Assembly: GCA_964545855.1 (NCBI GenBank)
Contig: CAZJHD010000002.1
Coordinates: 124,001-188,000, forward strand
DNA: 64,000 nt
Reading direction: 5' to 3'
Source: CAZJHD01 sp964545855
GTDB taxonomy: Bacteria > Planctomycetota > UBA1135 > JACQFD01
In this document: positions 60,664 to 64,000 of the stretch, piece by piece
How positions within the stretch are numbered: position 1 is the first letter of the stretch
How the letters are laid out: each line of letters begins with the position of its first letter
Notes under the pieces: model-generated
Databases searched by the model: none
The model's input: only the letters and a program-made list of their open reading frames with translations
What the model was told of the DNA's origin: nothing
Position numbers and translations under genes: made by a program

Positions 60664-61356
60664 ATGTCCCAATCGAACCCCGTTCCCTGCATCGTCGCCG
60701 CCGTCTTCGGTCTCCTCGTCGCCGCGACCGTCGGTGGAGGCGTTCTCTTCTGGACCGTGGGCGCGGCCCGCTCCTACTCGGCGCACGAGGAGATGGCGGC
60801 GCGCGCCGCCGCCGACGAGCAGCGTCGCAGGAGCCATCTGAGGAGCACGCTCGTCGTGGAGCGGGCCGATCCGCGCCGCGGCGGCTCCGCCGATCCGCGC
60901 GAGAGCAACTCGGCGCCCGACTCCGCCGCCGATGCGGCGGCCTTCGCGCTCCTCGCCGACCTCTTCGCCGCCGCCGACCCGAGCCCCGGCGCGGCCGCGG
61001 GACCGACCGTCCACGAGGTGCTGCGCCGTGCGGCGGACCGCATGGATCGCGTCGCGAGCACGGACCCCGAGGCCGAGGTCTCCGTGCGGCTCGTCCTCGG
61101 ACGCCTCCTCCGCGAGCAGGACGACGCGGCGCGCTCCGAGGTGCAGCTGCGGCGGGCGATCGAGCGGAGCCCGTCGCTCCAGGGCACCGGCCTCGCCGTC
61201 CGTCACGAGCTCGCGCGCACCCTCTCCGCGCTCGGCCTCGCGAACGAGGCCCTGGAGCTGCTGGACGCGACGCTCGTGGGCCTTCGGGAGGGCGACGCCG
61301 GCGCGGGCGAGATCGAATCCACCGAGGCCCTGCGCCGAGAGATCTCGGCGCGCTGA
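60664..61356 (+). CDS. Membrane-anchored TPR-like protein of unknown function
   Basis: 230 residues. A single N-terminal TM (IVAAVFGLLVAATVGGGVLFW, about 10-30), a charged coiled segment, a Ser/Ala/Pro-rich linker, then about two TPR-like helical hairpins (VLGRLLREQDDAARSEVQLRRAIERSPSL and VRHELARTLSALGLANEALELLDATL). The only plus-strand gene among the glycosyltransferases; it converges on the GT gene at 61361 with a gap of 4 bp. It may scaffold the glycan machinery, but no function is assigned. Confidence 0.7.
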   Translation: MSQSNPVPCIVAAVFGLLVAATVGGGVLFWTVGAARSYSAHEEMAARAAADEQRRRSHLRSTLVVERADPRRGGSADPRESNSAPDSAADAAAFALLADLFAAADPSPGAAAGPTVHEVLRRAADRMDRVASTDPEAEVSVRLVLGRLLREQDDAARSEVQLRRAIERSPSLQGTGLAVRHELARTLSALGLANEALELLDATLVGLREGDAGAGEIESTEALRREISAR

Positions 61357-61360
61357 CCGG

Positions 61361-62428
61361 TCACTCCCGCGGCGCGCGGACTTCCTCCATCTCCGCCACG
61401 AGCCGGTCCATGAGCGGGCCGACGGCGTGGTCGCGCGCGACGATCGCGCGCAGCGCCGCCCCCTCCCGCGCCCGCGCCTCCGGCGCCAGCGCGAGCAGGG
61501 CCGCGGCCCGCGACGCGAAGGCGCCGGTATCGCGCGCCGGGAAGCGGCAGCGGTCCGGCAGGAGCGGGCCGAAGGACTCGTTCGACGTGAGGACCGGCGT
61601 GCCACAGGCCATCGCCTCGAGGACGGCCTTGTCGACGGAGCCCGTGCGGCTCGCCGACACGAAGAGTGCGGCGCCGCGGTAGACGGCGGGGATGTGGCGG
61701 TAGGGAATGGCGCCCGAGAAGACGACTCGGTCGCCGACGCCGATCTCGGCGGCGAGCTGCGCCATCGCGCGCCCGTAGCCGGCGTCGCTCGCGACGAGGC
61801 CGCCCCCCACGAGGTCGAGGCTCGCGTCGACGCCCGTCGCCCGCAGCGCCGCGAGGCCACGCAGCAGCGACTCCACGTCCTTGCTCGGCGTGAGGCGCCC
61901 CACGGTCACGAGCCGGCCGGGGACGAAACCCTCCGCCGGGTCGGGCCGCAGGAAGCCCACGTCGATCCCGTGGCGCGTGACGACGCGCTTGCGCGTCTCG
62001 ATGCGCAGCGACTCCTCCGAGGCCGTGAAGATCTTGTCGACGATCCGCTCGCTGCGAAGCAGCCAGTGGTTCACTCCGGCGTGCGTGTACCAGAGGAATT
62101 GCCGCACGCTCCGCGGCACGCCGAGCCAGCGCGCCAGGACGGCGTACTTGGGCACCATGTGCGTGAGCACGGCGTCGCATCGGACCTCCGTGACGGCGCG
62201 CCGCATCTCGCGACGGAACGCGAGGAGCATGGGCAGCCCGCGCACGCCGCGCTCCTTCCCGAGGGAGCGGACCTCCACGTTCGACGGGAGCTCCGGCATC
62301 GCGCCGGCCCGCACGGTGACGACGACGAGCCGCTCGACGCGCGCCGCGAGCTCCCGCAGCCACGTCGGCACGAAGCCGAGGACCGCGTCCTCGTCGTCGA
62401 CCACCTGCGTGAGGAAGAGGAGCCTCAC
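61361..62428 (-). CDS. GT4 family glycosyltransferase
   Basis: 355 residues from GTG at 62428, chosen because it forms a GTGA overlap with the upstream GT gene and gives the standard N-terminus (VRLLFLTQVVDDEDAVLGF). Donor domain: VTVGRLTPSKDVESLL and SRTGSVDKAVLEAMACGTPVLTS. Coupled to the 62425-63582 gene. Confidence 0.9.
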   Translation of the reverse strand: MRLLFLTQVVDDEDAVLGFVPTWLRELAARVERLVVVTVRAGAMPELPSNVEVRSLGKERGVRGLPMLLAFRREMRRAVTEVRCDAVLTHMVPKYAVLARWLGVPRSVRQFLWYTHAGVNHWLLRSERIVDKIFTASEESLRIETRKRVVTRHGIDVGFLRPDPAEGFVPGRLVTVGRLTPSKDVESLLRGLAALRATGVDASLDLVGGGLVASDAGYGRAMAQLAAEIGVGDRVVFSGAIPYRHIPAVYRGAALFVSASRTGSVDKAVLEAMACGTPVLTSNESFGPLLPDRCRFPARDTGAFASRAAALLALAPEARAREGAALRAIVARDHAVGPLMDRLVAEMEEVRAPRE

Positions 62429-63582
62429 CTCGGTGCGCCGGCGGCGGCCGGCGCGACTTCCGGCGCGGCCACGGACTGGAGCCCCCGCGCGTAGGCCTCG
62501 ATCGTGCGACGGAACTCGAAGGGCTCGACGGCGGCGCGACACCGGGCCGCGGCGCGCGATCGCGCCACTTCGTCGCCGAGGGCGCGCCGGAGCGCGCCGG
62601 CGAGGGACTCCGCGTCGAATCCGCAGAGCCAGCCGTTCTCGCCGTCGCGCACGAGATCGGGCATCACGCCGACGGGCGTGGACACGCAGGGCGTGCCGCA
62701 GGCCATGGCCTCGCAGGTGACCCGCGGCCCACCCTCGTTGAAGGAGGCGCAGACGAGCACGCGTGCGGAGCGGTAGAGATCGGCGAGCGCCCTCCGATCG
62801 GCGGCCCAATCGAGGAACGACACGGTGCCGCCGAAGCCGAGCGTCTCGACGCGTGCCTCCATCGCGGCGCGCAGCGGCCCCTTGCCGACGAGGAGCGTGC
62901 GGAGTCCCGGAAACTCGGGTCGCAGGCGCGCCAGGGCGTCGAGGATCGTCGACACGCCCTTGTTCGCGACCATGCGCCCCACGTAGAGCACGTCGATCGT
63001 CTTCTCCGTGTCCGTGCGCGGCGCGAAGTCCGCGAGGTGCAGGTAGAGCGAGGAGAGGACGAGGATCCGGTCCGGCGGCACGCCGCAGCTCTCGAGGAAG
63101 GGCACCATCTCGCGGCGATTCACGACGCGGAAGGCGCGCACGCCGCGGCGGAGCGCGAAGCGGACGAAGCGCCGGTTGAGCCACGGGTCGATCCGCTCCC
63201 GCAGCGTCGCCGCGCGCGGATGCCCCGGCACGTGGTGGATCTCCGAGACCCAGGGCACTCCCGTGGCGTTCGTGAGACGCGCGGCCGCGAGGCCGTTGTA
63301 GAAGAGCCCGTAGTCGTGGCTCACGATCAGGTCGTGGCCGTGCTCGGCCACGAGCCGGCGGCCCTCCGCCGCGAGCCACCGCACCATCCCGAGGCGCGAC
63401 GTGGGCGACGGGTGGAAGTGCACGCGGTCGTGGATCGTCCGCACGCTCACGGGCGCCCCGGGACGCGGGCAGAGCACGTCGATCCTCTCCCAGGACCGCG
63501 AGAAGACCTCCTGCATGTAGAAGAACGGCCCGCGCTCGCCGATCGTCGTGGCGCGGTCGCCGCTCAGCATGAGGAGCTTCAT
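62425..63582 (-). CDS. GT4 family glycosyltransferase
   Basis: 385 residues. MKLLMLSGDRATTIGERGPFFYMQE at the N-terminus, VSHDYGLFYNGLAAARL, donor-site VLYVGRMVANKGVSTIL and FNEGGPRVTCEAMACGTPCVST with the E-x7-E motif. ATG at 63582. First gene of a two-gene GT4 unit. Confidence 0.92.
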   Translation of the reverse strand: MKLLMLSGDRATTIGERGPFFYMQEVFSRSWERIDVLCPRPGAPVSVRTIHDRVHFHPSPTSRLGMVRWLAAEGRRLVAEHGHDLIVSHDYGLFYNGLAAARLTNATGVPWVSEIHHVPGHPRAATLRERIDPWLNRRFVRFALRRGVRAFRVVNRREMVPFLESCGVPPDRILVLSSLYLHLADFAPRTDTEKTIDVLYVGRMVANKGVSTILDALARLRPEFPGLRTLLVGKGPLRAAMEARVETLGFGGTVSFLDWAADRRALADLYRSARVLVCASFNEGGPRVTCEAMACGTPCVSTPVGVMPDLVRDGENGWLCGFDAESLAGALRRALGDEVARSRAAARCRAAVEPFEFRRTIEAYARGLQSVAAPEVAPAAAGAPR

Positions 63583-63697
63583 GGGGGACCGTCGAGCATA
63601 GCTGTCCGTGGCGGAAGTCCTCCGCAGGGCGAGCGCGAGGCTGCGGCGCTCAGGGGCGAGGCCCGCGCGCGGCTCGGTGGTCCTTCGACACGGGCGG

Positions 63698-64000
63698 TCA
63701 GGCGCCGCTCGCGCCGCGGGGCGGCGTCGGCCGCGGCGGAGGCGGCGGCGGCACGAGCGGGCCGCGCTGCTCGCGGACGCGCATCAGCTCTCCTCGCGCT
63801 CGACGGAGCGCATCCTGGAAGTCCTCGCGATCGGGCGCGATCGCGACGCTCTGCGCGAAGCAGATCTCCGCCTCGTCGAAGCGCCCGAGCTGTGCCGCGA
63901 GCGCTCCGAGCCGGTGCCACGACGCGGCGCGCCGAGGGTCGAGCTGCACGGCGCGGCGGAAGCAGGAGGCCGCCTGGGAGGGCTCGGCCTTCGCCTCGAA
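63698..64000 (-). CDS. TPR protein, 5' part beyond the right edge
   Basis: Only the C-terminal 100 residues are visible. Two TPR-like units (AASCFRRAVQLDPRRAASWHRLGALAAQLG; RFDEAEICFAQSVAIAPD) are followed by a low-complexity Pro-rich tail (LVPPPPPPRPTPP). The start is outside the window. 115 bp of non-coding DNA separates it from the GT gene. Confidence 0.75.
   Translation of the reverse strand, partial: FEAKAEPSQAASCFRRAVQLDPRRAASWHRLGALAAQLGRFDEAEICFAQSVAIAPDREDFQDALRRARGELMRVREQRGPLVPPPPPPRPTPPRGASGA

Overview
The window is a 64 kb stretch of very GC-rich chromosomal DNA, densely coded, with many 4-bp ATGA/GTGA gene overlaps and frequent GTG or TTG starts. No phage, insertion sequence, plasmid or CRISPR signature is visible. 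The organism is probably a high-GC member of the Planctomycetota. This is inferred from a 135-aa protein that resembles the Planctomycetes/Verrucomicrobia-restricted Minf_1886 family, from the abundance of secreted TPR and DUF5989 proteins, and from the type of exopolysaccharide locus. No rRNA or other taxonomic marker is present to prove it.

Region 1 (1-15803, all minus strand) is an exopolysaccharide and nucleotide-sugar operon. Read in the direction of transcription it holds a FecR-like lipoprotein, UDP-xylose synthase, glmS, a UDP-GlcNAc-type 6-dehydrogenase, two SDR epimerases, rmlA, rmlD and rmlB. After a 274-bp gap follow the Wza-type export lipoprotein, a Wzz/GumC-type chain-length protein, an O-glycosylation-ligase/Wzy-type polymerase and asparagine synthetase (cut by the left edge). 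rmlC is absent from the window.

Region 2 (15946-31966) is mostly housekeeping: accC, accB, asd, moaC (minus); a secreted S41 processing protease (plus); then the minus-strand run gluzincin/TPR protein, dnaA-like gene, tmk, holB, Minf_1886-like gene and pgeF, most members of which overlap or nearly touch; a MATE transporter; and a plus-strand lipoprotein amidase whose stop codon lies in a 16-bp tandem repeat.

Region 3 (32137-41587) holds a GDP-deoxymannose pair. gmd carries an in-frame intein of 340 residues and is followed by rmd. uppP, ald, a tRNA-Val with an unusual anticodon loop, an HtrA-type protease and a large secreted protein of unknown function complete the region.

Region 4 (42005-63582) is a second glycan region. 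It starts with a plus-strand cassette: small SxtJ-like protein, NodU/CmcH carbamoyltransferase, SGNH hydrolase fused to DUF5989, and two tiny stand-alone DUF5989 genes. Facing it is a minus-strand pair, a polysaccharide deacetylase followed by a thioredoxin-like protein with an in-frame TGA and a bacterial-SECIS-like hairpin (probable selenoprotein). Further on come a GNAT protein, an esterase lipoprotein, two B12-binding radical SAM proteins, five GT4 glycosyltransferases, a methyltransferase, a Wzx-type flippase and a membrane TPR-like protein. A TPR protein is cut by the right edge.

The most notable items are the gmd intein, the predicted selenoprotein with its SECIS-like hairpin, the DnaA paralogue that has lost its arginine finger and DNA-box signature, and the carbamoyltransferase/DUF5989 cassette. 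All assignments come from reading the sequence; no database search was run.
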